Source: Ancylobacter sp. SL191
GTDB taxonomy: Bacteria; Pseudomonadota; Alphaproteobacteria; Rhizobiales; Xanthobacteraceae
Assembly: GCF_026625645.1 (NCBI RefSeq)
Contig: NZ_CP113056.1
Span: forward strand, 4,590,764-4,654,763
Direction of reading: 5' to 3'
DNA: 64,000 nucleotides
The notes below the pieces were generated by a model. It saw only the letters and a program-made list of their open reading frames with translations, was not told where the DNA came from and ran no database searches. Of this stretch, positions 14,019 to 23,191 are shown in pieces; within the stretch, counting starts at the first letter, position 1, and every line of letters starts with the position of its first letter. The position numbers were made by a program, and so were the translations under genes.

Positions 14019-15320
14019 ATGAGCATGCTCGACGCTCGTACACCTCAACCCATTGCCCACGCGAAGATCGCCCGCGATGGTCGCAACGTCGTCGCACCGC
14101 GCCGGCCGTGGCTGGAGCGCGGCGCGGTTCTGAGCCTGGCCGCGCTGGCCACCGCCGCTGCCGTCTGGGTGGCTTGGCCGATCAGCACCGCGCTCGCCAC
14201 CGACCCAGCCGCCGCCGAGGCCGGCGCGCCGCCGGCCATGCCGGTCTCCGTCGCGGTGCTGAAGTCGCGCGACACCATGCGCTGGGACGAGTTTTCCGGT
14301 CGTCTCGTGGCGGTGGAGCGTGTCGAGCTGCGCCCCCGAGTCGGCGGGGCGGTGAAAGCGGTGCATTTCCGCGAGGGCGCGCTGGTCAAGCAGGGCGACC
14401 TGCTCGTCACCATCGACCCGGAGCCCTATGTCGCCGCGCTGAACCGCGCCGAAGCCATGCGCGATTCCTCCGCCGCGCAGGTCGATTTCGCCAAGACCGA
14501 GCTGGATCGCGGCAAGCAGCTGGTCGACAACCGCGTCGTCTCGGTGCGCGATCTCGACCAGCGCACCAACACCTACCGCGAGGCGGTCGCCAATCTGCGC
14601 GCGGCGGAAGCCGCCGTGCAGACCGCCAAGCTCGATCTCGGCTACACCGAGGTGCGCGCTCCCGTGGACGGGCGCATCGGCCGGCTCGACGTCACCGTCG
14701 GCAATCTGGTGGTGGCCGGCCCGACCTCGCCGGTGCTGAGCACGCTGGTGTCGGTCGATCCGATCTATGTCGGCTTCGACGCGGACGAGAACGCGGTGGC
14801 CGACGCACTCAGCTCCATCGGCGAGGCCGATGTGCTCAGCCATATCGACCAGATCCCGGTGGAGATCACCACCGCCAGCACCGGCGGCAAGACGGTGCGC
14901 GGCAAGCTGCAATTCATCGACAATCAGGTGGACGCGGCCACGGGCACGTTCCGCGTGCGGGCCGTCTTCGACAATCCCGACGGACGCCTCGTGCCTGGCC
15001 AGTTCGCCCGCGTTCGCATGGGCCGCGCCAAGACCGAGCCGGCCCTCGTCATCAATGAGCGCGCCATCGGCACCGATCAGGACAAGAAGTTCGTCTTCGT
15101 GGTCGGCGAGGACAACAAGGCGACGTACCGCGAAGTGAAGCTCGGTGCGGCGAGCGAAGGCCTGCGGGTGGTCACGCGCGGCCTGAAGGATGGCGAGCGC
15201 GTCGTGGTCAACGGACTCCAGCGCGTCCGGCCGGGCGCAGTGGTCGCCCCCGAAGTGGTGCCGATGGAAACCGCCTCCGCCGCGCCGACCGATCCCAACA
15301 CCTCGGTGGCGGCGCGCTGA
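14019..15320 (+). CDS. RND efflux periplasmic adaptor (membrane fusion protein)
   Basis: AcrA/MexA-type adaptor of 433 residues that links the inner-membrane RND pump to an outer-membrane channel. It has an N-terminal membrane anchor (about residues 30-55), then the lipoyl half-motif VELRPRVGGAVKAVHF, a coiled-coil hairpin (NRAEAMRDSSAAQVDF to AEAAVQTAKLDLGY), the second lipoyl half (APVDGRIGRLDVTVGN) and beta-barrel domains. No lipobox cysteine is visible. ATG 14019 follows GGAGA at the right distance. No outer-membrane channel gene is next to it, so a channel encoded elsewhere must be used. Confidence 0.95.
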   Translation: MSMLDARTPQPIAHAKIARDGRNVVAPRRPWLERGAVLSLAALATAAAVWVAWPISTALATDPAAAEAGAPPAMPVSVAVLKSRDTMRWDEFSGRLVAVERVELRPRVGGAVKAVHFREGALVKQGDLLVTIDPEPYVAALNRAEAMRDSSAAQVDFAKTELDRGKQLVDNRVVSVRDLDQRTNTYREAVANLRAAEAAVQTAKLDLGYTEVRAPVDGRIGRLDVTVGNLVVAGPTSPVLSTLVSVDPIYVGFDADENAVADALSSIGEADVLSHIDQIPVEITTASTGGKTVRGKLQFIDNQVDAATGTFRVRAVFDNPDGRLVPGQFARVRMGRAKTEPALVINERAIGTDQDKKFVFVVGEDNKATYREVKLGAASEGLRVVTRGLKDGERVVVNGLQRVRPGAVVAPEVVPMETASAAPTDPNTSVAAR

Positions 15321-15347
15321 GCGCTGCCTGAACGGGGGGAGGACACC

Positions 15348-18300
15348 ATGAATTTTTCGCGATTCTTCATCGACCGACCGATCTTTGCGGGCGTGCTGTC
15401 GGTGCTCATCTTCGTCGCCGGCCTGCTGGCGCTGCGCGTCATGCCGATTTCCGAATACCCGGAGGTCGTGCCGCCGCAGGTCATCGTGCGCGCGCAATAT
15501 CCCGGCGCCAGCCCCAAGGTCATCGCCGCCACCGTGGCGACGCCGATCGAGGAGCAGATCAACGGCGTCGAGGACATGCTCTACATGTCCTCGCAGGCGA
15601 CGACGGATGGCGTGATGACGCTAACCGTCACCTTCAAGCTCGGCACCGATCCCGACAAGGCGACGCAGCTCGTGCAGAACCGCGTCGCGCAGGCCGAGCC
15701 GCGCCTGCCGGAAGAAGTGCGCAGCCTCGGCATCACCACGGCGAAGAGCTCGCCGAACTTCATCATGGTGGTGCATCTGGTCTCGCCGAATGACCGGTAC
15801 GATATCACCTATCTGCGCAACTACGCCGTGCTGAACGTGAAGGACCGGCTCGCCCGCATCTCCGGCGTGGGACAAATCGAGATCTTCGGCGCCGGCGACT
15901 ACTCCATGCGCGTCTGGCTCGACCCGCAGAAGATCGCCGAGCACGGCCTCTCCGCCGGCGATGTGGTGAGCGAGATCCGCGCCCAGAACGTGCAGGCCGC
16001 CGCCGGCATTGTCGGCGCCTCGCCCTCCATGCCGGGCGTCGATCTCCAGCTCTCGGTCAATGCTCAGGGCCGTCTGGAGACCGAGGAGGAATTCGGCGAC
16101 ATCGTCGTGAAGACCGGTGCCAATGGCCAGGTGGTGCGGCTGCGCGATGTCGCCCGCATCGAGCTCGGTGCCGCCGACTACGCGCTGCGCTCGCTGCTCG
16201 ACAACAAGGCGGCGGTCGGTATCGGCGTGTTCCAGGCGCCCGGCTCCAATGCGCTGGAAATCGCCGACAATGTCCGCGCGACCATGGAAGAAGTGAAGAA
16301 GACCATGCCGGAAGGCGTGGACTACGCCATCGTCTATGACACCACACGCTTCGTCGACGCCTCCATTGAGGCGGTGATCCACACGCTGTTCGAGGCGGTG
16401 CTGCTGGTCGTCATCGTCGTGGTGGTGTTCCTCCAGACCTGGCGCGCCTCGATCATCCCGCTGCTGGCCGTGCCGGTCTCCATCGTCGGCACCTTCGCGG
16501 TGATGTATGTCTTCGGCTTCTCGATCAACGCGCTGAGCCTGTTCGGCCTCGTGCTCGCCATCGGCATCGTCGTCGACGATGCGATCGTCGTGGTGGAGAA
16601 TGTGGAGCGCAACATCGAGAACGGCCTGTCGCCCCGCGCCGCCGCCTATCAGGCGATGAGCGAGGTGTCCGGCCCGATCATCGCCATCGCCCTGGTGCTG
16701 GTCGCGGTGTTCGTGCCGCTCGCCTTCATCTCCGGCCTCTCCGGCCAGTTCTACCGGCAGTTCGCGCTGACGGTCGCCATCTCGACGGTCATCTCGGCGA
16801 TCAACTCGCTCACCCTCTCTCCGGCGCTCGCCGCGCTGCTGCTGAAGGGCCACCATGCCGAGCCCGACGCGCTGCAAAGGGTGATCAACGCGCTGTTCGG
16901 CTGGTTCTTCCGGGGCTTCAACTGGGCCTTCTCGCGCGGCTCGCACGGCTATGGCCGGGGCGTCGGCGGCGTGCTGAAGGGCAAGAGCCTGGTGATGATC
17001 GTCTATGCGCTCATGCTGGGGGCGACCTGGTGGCTGTTCCAGGCGGTGCCGGGCGGCTTCGTGCCGATGCAGGACAAGCAGTATCTCGTCGGCTTCGCGC
17101 AGCTCCCCGACGGCGCGACGCTCGACCGGACGGAGGACGTGATCCGCCGCATGACCGAAATCACGCTGGCCGAACCCGGCGTGGAAAGTGCGGTCGCCTT
17201 CCCGGGCCTGTCCATCGCCGGCTTCTCCAACTCGTCCAATGCCGGCATTGTCTTCTCGGTGCTGAAGCCCTTCGAGGAACGCACCACGCCGGAGCTTTCG
17301 GCCGGCGCCATCGCCATGTCGCTGAACCAGAAGTATGGCGCCATCCAGGATGCGTTCATCGCCATGTTCCCGCCCCCGCCGGTGCAGGGGCTGGGCGTGG
17401 TCGGCGGCTTCAAGCTGCAGATCGAAGACCGGGCCGGACGCGGTTATGAGCAACTGGCGGAAGTGACCAACGCCTTCATGGCCAAGGCCATGCAGGCGCC
17501 GGAACTGGTCGGCCAGTTCACCACCTTCCAGATCAACGTGCCGCAGCTTTTCGCCAATGTGGACCGGACCAAGGCCCGCCAGCTCGGCGTGCCGATCCAG
17601 TCGGTGTTCGAGACGCTGCAGGTCTATCTCGGCTCGCTCTATGTGAACGACTTCAACAAGTTCGGCCGCACCTACTCGGTCCGCGCGCAGGCGGATGCCG
17701 CCTATCGCGCCAAGCCCGAGGATATCGGCAAGCTCAAGGTCCGCTCGCTCACCGGCGAGATGATCCCGCTCGCCGCGCTGCTGAATGTCGAGGCCACCGC
17801 CGGGCCGGAGCGCGCCATGCGCTATAACGGCTTCCTCACGGCGGATGTGAACGCCTCGCCCGCGCCGGGCTATTCCTCCGGCCAGGCGCAGGCCGCCGCG
17901 CAGCGCATCGCCGCAGAGGTGCTGCCGCCGGGCTTCGAATATGAATGGACCGACCTCACCTATCAGGAGATCCTCGCCGGCAACTCCGCCGTGCTGGTGT
18001 TCCCGCTCGCCATCCTGCTCGTCTTCCTGGTGCTGGCCGCGCAATATGAAAGCCTGACGCTGCCCATCGCGATCATCATGATCGTGCCGACCGGCATCCT
18101 CGCGGCGCTGTTCGGCGTGTGGCTCGGGGGTGGGGACAACAACATCTTCACCCAGATCGGCCTCGTCGTCCTCGTCGGCCTCTCCGCCAAGAACGCCATC
18201 CTGATCGTGGAATTCGCCCGCGAGCTGGAATTCGCCGGGCGCAAGCCGGTCGAGGCGGCGATCGAGGCGAGCCGGTTGCGCCTGCGGCCGATCCTGATGA

Positions 18301-18527
18301 CCTCCTTCGCCTTCATCATGGGTGTGCTGCCGCTGGTGCTCTCCACCGGCGCGGGCGCCGAGATGCGGCACGCGATGGGCGTCGCGGTGTTCGCCGGCAT
18401 GATCGGCGTGACCTTCTTCGGCCTGTTCCTCACGCCGGTCTTCTACGTCCTGCTTCGCAGGTTGGCGGGCAACCGCCCCCTGCGCCAGCATGGCGAGGCC
18501 CATCCCGCACCTCTCCCCGCGGAGTAA
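15348..18527 (+). CDS. RND family multidrug efflux permease (HAE-1)
   Basis: AcrB-type proton-driven pump of 1059 residues with the standard 12 helices and two large periplasmic loops. It begins MNFSRFFIDRPIFAGVLSVL, the family opening. The proton-relay aspartate pair is in helix 4 (GLVLAIGIVVDDAIVVVENV), and the second-half counterpart GLSAKNAILIVEFA carries the conserved lysine. Full length and undamaged. It lies 27 bases after its adaptor gene; expression is probably set by the divergent LysR protein. Substrates cannot be read from the sequence. Confidence 0.97.
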   Translation: MNFSRFFIDRPIFAGVLSVLIFVAGLLALRVMPISEYPEVVPPQVIVRAQYPGASPKVIAATVATPIEEQINGVEDMLYMSSQATTDGVMTLTVTFKLGTDPDKATQLVQNRVAQAEPRLPEEVRSLGITTAKSSPNFIMVVHLVSPNDRYDITYLRNYAVLNVKDRLARISGVGQIEIFGAGDYSMRVWLDPQKIAEHGLSAGDVVSEIRAQNVQAAAGIVGASPSMPGVDLQLSVNAQGRLETEEEFGDIVVKTGANGQVVRLRDVARIELGAADYALRSLLDNKAAVGIGVFQAPGSNALEIADNVRATMEEVKKTMPEGVDYAIVYDTTRFVDASIEAVIHTLFEAVLLVVIVVVVFLQTWRASIIPLLAVPVSIVGTFAVMYVFGFSINALSLFGLVLAIGIVVDDAIVVVENVERNIENGLSPRAAAYQAMSEVSGPIIAIALVLVAVFVPLAFISGLSGQFYRQFALTVAISTVISAINSLTLSPALAALLLKGHHAEPDALQRVINALFGWFFRGFNWAFSRGSHGYGRGVGGVLKGKSLVMIVYALMLGATWWLFQAVPGGFVPMQDKQYLVGFAQLPDGATLDRTEDVIRRMTEITLAEPGVESAVAFPGLSIAGFSNSSNAGIVFSVLKPFEERTTPELSAGAIAMSLNQKYGAIQDAFIAMFPPPPVQGLGVVGGFKLQIEDRAGRGYEQLAEVTNAFMAKAMQAPELVGQFTTFQINVPQLFANVDRTKARQLGVPIQSVFETLQVYLGSLYVNDFNKFGRTYSVRAQADAAYRAKPEDIGKLKVRSLTGEMIPLAALLNVEATAGPERAMRYNGFLTADVNASPAPGYSSGQAQAAAQRIAAEVLPPGFEYEWTDLTYQEILAGNSAVLVFPLAILLVFLVLAAQYESLTLPIAIIMIVPTGILAALFGVWLGGGDNNIFTQIGLVVLVGLSAKNAILIVEFARELEFAGRKPVEAAIEASRLRLRPILMTSFAFIMGVLPLVLSTGAGAEMRHAMGVAVFAGMIGVTFFGLFLTPVFYVLLRRLAGNRPLRQHGEAHPAPLPAE

Positions 18528-18639
18528 GCCTCGCCGCCGGCCGGGAGGAGGCGTCGCGCCTCATCCCGCCCCCCTTGAGGTTCGATGCGAGCCTCCCGGC
18601 CGGCCACCCTTCATAACGTGCAACTCACGCTGGTTGCCT

Positions 18640-19638
18640 TCACGCCGTCTTGGGCGCGACCGCCTTCGGGTTGAACGCCCAGACCAGCACCGTCATGATG
18701 CTCACCCCGATGATGATGCCGACCAGCCGCTCCACCGGCGGCGCCATCGAGGTCGGCGGGCCTGCGCCGACCATCGTCACCAGATAGGCGATGGCCGACT
18801 GCGTGCCGATATAGGCCTGCGCCGATTTGGTGAGGTGGATGCGGGCGAAGCTGAACACGCCGAGGAACAGCATCGCCGTCCACCACCATTGCAGCGCCGC
18901 GTCCACCGCGATCACCAGCAGCGCCGCCGTGCCACCAATGATGCAGCCGAAGATGCGCTGCGCGCCGCGATGGCGGGTCGCCACGGGGTCGCTGTCCACC
19001 ACGATGAGACTGGAAATCAGAACCTGTGGCAGTTGCGGCAGGTCGAACTGCGACCAGGTGAGGACGATGGTCAGCGCACCCACTGCCGCGACGATGGCCT
19101 GCCACAGCGCATTCGCCGCCGTCGTCGCCGCCGGTTGGGCCAGGAGATGGGCGGGAAGCTCGCCCGCGCGCGGCCCCAGCGCCCAGTTTGCCAGCGTGCC
19201 GCAGGTCACCCCGATGACGATCTCGTAGCAGCGGTAATGCGCGAAGCTGTAGAGATCCTGCGGCTGGACCATGGTGTAGAGCATCACCAGCGCGAAGGTG
19301 AGCGCACCATAGAACCAGGCATAGCCATAGGCGCTGCGCTGGCGGCCATAGGTGCCGATGCCCGCGGCGATCATTACCAGCGCAGCCTGCTGAAACGGCA
19401 AACCCTCCATGAACTGGCCGATGGCATAGCCGGACGATACCCCGATGAAGGTCCCGGCAATGCGCAGCACGCCCTTGGTGAACAGCGCGTCGCGGTCGAC
19501 ATTGGCGATGATCATCACGCTCAGCGCCGCCCAATAGGGCTCGTCCAGCCCCATATGCAGCGCGATGTAGACGGCGGCGAGGACACCCGAGGCGGTTGCG
19601 AAAGCCTGTCGGGTGACGTCATCGACCCCCTTGTCCAT
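18640..19638 (-). CDS. FUSC family inner-membrane protein (aromatic acid exporter-like)
   Basis: A membrane protein of 332 residues with about six hydrophobic segments in the N-terminal two thirds and a repeat of the same fold toward the C-terminus, as in the FUSC/AaeB superfamily. The motif YWAALSVMIIANVDRDALFTKG is typical of its first part. It is encoded four bases after an EmrA/AaeA-like adaptor, the arrangement seen in aaeAB-type aromatic carboxylate efflux pumps. It is about half the length of E. coli AaeB, so it may act as a dimer. Substrate unknown. Confidence 0.87.
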   Translation of the reverse strand: MDKGVDDVTRQAFATASGVLAAVYIALHMGLDEPYWAALSVMIIANVDRDALFTKGVLRIAGTFIGVSSGYAIGQFMEGLPFQQAALVMIAAGIGTYGRQRSAYGYAWFYGALTFALVMLYTMVQPQDLYSFAHYRCYEIVIGVTCGTLANWALGPRAGELPAHLLAQPAATTAANALWQAIVAAVGALTIVLTWSQFDLPQLPQVLISSLIVVDSDPVATRHRGAQRIFGCIIGGTAALLVIAVDAALQWWWTAMLFLGVFSFARIHLTKSAQAYIGTQSAIAYLVTMVGAGPPTSMAPPVERLVGIIIGVSIMTVLVWAFNPKAVAPKTA

Positions 19639-19642
19639 GGCA

Positions 19643-20623
19643 TCAGAACCAGATCAGGACGCGCGCATCCGCGCCATTGAACAGGCCGAGCGTCGCCGGC
19701 CAGTCGTCAACCGTGATTTCGATGGGGAAGCGCCGCGGCAGGCGCACCCAGTCGGTGGTCGGATCGACATAGGGCAGAACCTGAGGGTTGTCCTGTGAGC
19801 GGGCCACGCCGGCGGCGATGCCGCTGACCCGGCCATGATGGATCACCCAGGGATCCGAGCCGAGCGTGAGCCAGACGCGCTGGCCGGGGAGGATGCGCGC
19901 GAGATGGCGCTCGGTCATGTTGGCCACCACGCGGCGGCGATGACCGGTGACAACCGCCAGCACCTCGGTGCCGGGCTGGAGATAATCGCCCACGCGCGTG
20001 GTGAACGGCGCCACGCGGCCCGGCTCCGGGGCCGAGACCGTGGTCTTCGACAGATCATACTGCGCCTTGGCGAGCGCCGCTTGCGTCGCCGCGATGGTGG
20101 CGCTGGCGACCGCGACGCGGCGGCTCGACACGGCGAGCGCCGCCTGCGCCGTCTGCACATTGGCGGTGGCGGTGGCGACGTCGCGGGTGGCGACATCAAG
20201 ACTCGCCTCGGTGGAGAAGCCGTCGGTAGAGAGCGACTTCACCCGCGCGAGCTGCGCCTGCGCATTGGTGAGCACGGCCTGCGCGGAGACGATGCCGGCC
20301 TGCGCCGATTTCACCTCGTCGCGGTTGAGGTCGAGATCGGCCTGCGCCTGCTGGAGCGCGGCCTGCGTCTCCTGCACCTTGAGCTGATAGGGCGTCTTCT
20401 CGATCTCGAAGAGCAACTGCCCGGCGGTCACGCTGTCATTGTTCTGCACGGCGAGGCGCGAGACCGGCCCCTCGATCTCCGAGGAGATGACGATGATGTC
20501 GCTCATCACATAGGCATCGGCCGTATAGGCGAAATAGCGCACGCTGATCTCGTACAGCGCGAACAGCGCCAGCACGACACCCACGATCAAGGTGACCGGA
20601 TGGCGCAGCAGGCCATTGAGCAT
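19643..20623 (-). CDS. HlyD/EmrA family efflux adaptor
   Basis: Periplasmic adaptor of 326 residues. A single N-terminal membrane helix (residues about 8-28, HPVTLIVGVVLALFALYE) precedes the biotinyl-lipoyl-like half VMSDIIVISSEIEGPVSRL, a long coiled coil rich in alanine and glutamine, and the second lipoyl half. ATG 20623 is used because the helix starts just behind it; longer frames extend into low-complexity arginine-rich sequence. It is read together with the downstream FUSC gene (4-base gap) as a two-component exporter. Confidence 0.92.
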   Translation of the reverse strand: MLNGLLRHPVTLIVGVVLALFALYEISVRYFAYTADAYVMSDIIVISSEIEGPVSRLAVQNNDSVTAGQLLFEIEKTPYQLKVQETQAALQQAQADLDLNRDEVKSAQAGIVSAQAVLTNAQAQLARVKSLSTDGFSTEASLDVATRDVATATANVQTAQAALAVSSRRVAVASATIAATQAALAKAQYDLSKTTVSAPEPGRVAPFTTRVGDYLQPGTEVLAVVTGHRRRVVANMTERHLARILPGQRVWLTLGSDPWVIHHGRVSGIAAGVARSQDNPQVLPYVDPTTDWVRLPRRFPIEITVDDWPATLGLFNGADARVLIWF

Positions 20624-20729
20624 AGGAACGAATCTCCGCCGCCCCGGCCGCCGGGGCGCGGCATCATCGCGGCTTTGGCGGGTGATCTCAATGCGGGGTG
20701 GGAACGCGCCTGCGGAGAGGCACCGCCCC

Positions 20730-23048
20730 TCATTGGCGCGGCTCTTCCAGGCTTGGCAGCAGGCTACCCTCGCCCTCCTCGTCGCTGCGCTCGCGAGCGC
20801 CGGGATGCTCCTCGATGAGCGGCCCCGGCGTGCGGGCGGCACGCGCCGCCTCGGCACGGCGGGTCTGCGGCCGGGCTACCTCCTCCGTGCGCTGGTTGAG
20901 CACGCGCAGCGGGGGGGCCATGCCCTTCCGGTCCGTCCCGAAATAGACGGTGTGGTGCGGGTACGGAATCTCGATGCCGCGCGCCTCGAAGGCGGCCTTG
21001 ATGCGGCGGTAAAACTCGCGTTTGACGTTCCACTGGCCGAGCGGGCGCGTCTTGAAGCGGCCGCGCAGCCAGACATGGGACTGCTCCAGCCCCTCGACGC
21101 CCACGACCTCAAACGGCTCGACGATGGTCTCGGCGAGCGGGCCGCGTGCCGCCATGTCAGCGGCCACCTCGGCCATCAGCGCCAGCGCATCGTCGATGCT
21201 CTCGCGATAGGCGATGCGCACATCCACCACCGCATAGGCGAAGTCCTTCGACATATTCTTGATGGTCTGCACCTCGCCGAACGGAATCGAATGCACATTG
21301 CCGTCGAAGTCCCGCATGTGGACGGTGCGGATCGAGATCTTCTCCACCAGCCCGGCATGGGCGCCGACCTCCACCACATCGCCGACGGAGATCGTGTCCT
21401 CCATGAGAATGAAGATGCCGGTGATGACATCCTTCACCAGCGTCTGCGCACCGAAGCCGATGGCAAGGCCGAGCACGCCGGCACCGGCCAGGAGCGGGGC
21501 GATGTTGACGCCGAGCTCGGAGAGCAGGATCAGCCCGCCCAGCGTCAGCAGTACGACACGGAAGGCATTCAGCAGGAAGGGCAGCAGCGTCTTCAGCCGG
21601 GTCGAGGCGGGATTTCCCGCCCGCATGCGCTCGGCGAAGGCATTGGCCAGTTCCCAGGCAACGAGGCCGACGAGCAGCACGACGCCGATCGAAATGAACC
21701 GGCCGACCATGCCCTGCCCACGTTCGGAGGCGAGCCATTCGAAAGGCCGCGCGCCCCAGATCTCCAGCAGCACGAGAAGTGTGACGACGGTCACCACCGC
21801 CTTCACCGTGCTGCGAAGGGCCGGCAAATAGCGGTTGGCGCGCCTCTCCAGCAGCGGGTAGCGAGCATGCAGATCGCGGTTGAGCGCGAACACCCGGTCG
21901 AAGCCACGCATCGCGATGCCCAGCGCCACAGTGGCGAGCAGAATGGTGAGGATCGACAGCAGCGTCACGCGGGCAAGGAAGGCAAAGCCGCCGGCCACAT
22001 CCATCACCCAGACCAGATAGGCGGCGACGACATAGCCGATGACCAGCACATGCCAGAAATCAGCCAACCCATCGCGCAGCCGCGCCGCCCGTCCGTGCCG
22101 CGCCCCAATGCGGCGCAGCCGGACCGCGACGCCCTGGCGGACCTGCAGGGTAAAGACCACGCACATGCCGGCCACGAACAGGCCGAGCAGATTGCCGAGC
22201 GCCTGATAGGCCGCCAGCGACAGGCCGAGAAGCCAGGCCGCTCGCAGCAGGAAATAGCCATAGACGATGGTGTGGGTGAAGCGCCGAGCCCAGAGATAGC
22301 CATAGGCGGCGTTCTCGTGCCCCATCGGGACGAGGCGCATCTGCGGCGCGTCCGGCGAGAAGACGGCGCGAGCACCCGCCAATATGAGGCGCGCCAGCAC
22401 ATTGGCGTTGATGACGGTGACGACGGCCAGACGGACGATGAAGGCGAGGTCGACCAGTGCGAGCACGCCATACGCCGCTGCCGCGAAGGCGGCGATGGGC
22501 AGGATATCCAGCACCGTGCGCACGGCGAGAAGCAATGCGCGCACCGCCCACGAGCGGGCGGGACGGGCATTCACCGCGTGGCGCAGATGCGCGAGGAGAC
22601 GCTTGACCAGATATTCGGACAGCAAGGCCGCGGCGAGGACGGCGATCACTGTCGTCACCGCCCATCCGACCCGCTCCAGCACAAAGGGATCGGACAGTTC
22701 TTGCCACACCTCGCTCGCATAAGTCGGCAGGCGCTCCCACTCGCCGACGAGGCCAAGCACGGTGCCCGAGAAGGCGCCGAGCGTCTCCGTCGCACCCGCC
22801 AACCAATCTTCGCGCGCAGGCGCCTCCTCAGTGGTGCCGACAAGGGCACGCAAACGGCTGATGAAGGCATCGCGTGCCGTCGCGTCCTCCAGCGTTTCCA
22901 GCAGCGCACGCACATCGTCGCGCGTATCTGGTGCGGGTGTGATGGATGAAGCGGAGGGGGAGAGCGGTGGGGTCTGGGCCGCGAGCGGGCTGGAACCGGC
23001 AAAGCAGAGGATGAGCAGCAGGATGCTGAACAACGCGCGCGGCGGCAT
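20730..23048 (-). CDS. MscS-family mechanosensitive channel with long N-terminal periplasmic and membrane part
   Basis: A large MscS-type channel of 772 residues. A signal peptide (MPPRALFSILLLILCFAGSS, cleavage near LAAQ) is followed by a periplasmic segment, many membrane helices, and the conserved MscS core: pore helix region GAGVLGLAIGFGAQTLVKD and the beta domain GIFILMEDTISVGDVVEVG. The C-terminal tail is charged and proline-rich. Such proteins release solutes on osmotic downshock or tune membrane tension. ATG 23048 is selected because the signal peptide begins there. It precedes the efflux adaptor gene by 106 bp. Confidence 0.92.
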   Translation of the reverse strand: MPPRALFSILLLILCFAGSSPLAAQTPPLSPSASSITPAPDTRDDVRALLETLEDATARDAFISRLRALVGTTEEAPAREDWLAGATETLGAFSGTVLGLVGEWERLPTYASEVWQELSDPFVLERVGWAVTTVIAVLAAALLSEYLVKRLLAHLRHAVNARPARSWAVRALLLAVRTVLDILPIAAFAAAAYGVLALVDLAFIVRLAVVTVINANVLARLILAGARAVFSPDAPQMRLVPMGHENAAYGYLWARRFTHTIVYGYFLLRAAWLLGLSLAAYQALGNLLGLFVAGMCVVFTLQVRQGVAVRLRRIGARHGRAARLRDGLADFWHVLVIGYVVAAYLVWVMDVAGGFAFLARVTLLSILTILLATVALGIAMRGFDRVFALNRDLHARYPLLERRANRYLPALRSTVKAVVTVVTLLVLLEIWGARPFEWLASERGQGMVGRFISIGVVLLVGLVAWELANAFAERMRAGNPASTRLKTLLPFLLNAFRVVLLTLGGLILLSELGVNIAPLLAGAGVLGLAIGFGAQTLVKDVITGIFILMEDTISVGDVVEVGAHAGLVEKISIRTVHMRDFDGNVHSIPFGEVQTIKNMSKDFAYAVVDVRIAYRESIDDALALMAEVAADMAARGPLAETIVEPFEVVGVEGLEQSHVWLRGRFKTRPLGQWNVKREFYRRIKAAFEARGIEIPYPHHTVYFGTDRKGMAPPLRVLNQRTEEVARPQTRRAEAARAARTPGPLIEEHPGARERSDEEGEGSLLPSLEEPRQ

Positions 23049-23191
23049 GAGCGAATCCGTCGTTCGCGGCCCGGGACAGCATCGACCGGGCGCGCAGGGG
23101 TATGGGCTGAGTTGAGGTCGACCACGGGCCAACGCCACGTCGGCGGGATGGTTCCGACGGCGGCTCTCGCGCGGCAAGGTCTCTTCGGTGC

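Noticed and set aside
15621..18503. Very long open frame antisense to the RND permease (also others opposite mutB, tex, uxaA, terminase and the MscS gene)
   Set aside because: Composition is dominated by His, Arg, Gly, Asp and Ala, as expected for the shadow of a high-GC gene; the opposite strand carries clear conserved proteins in each case.
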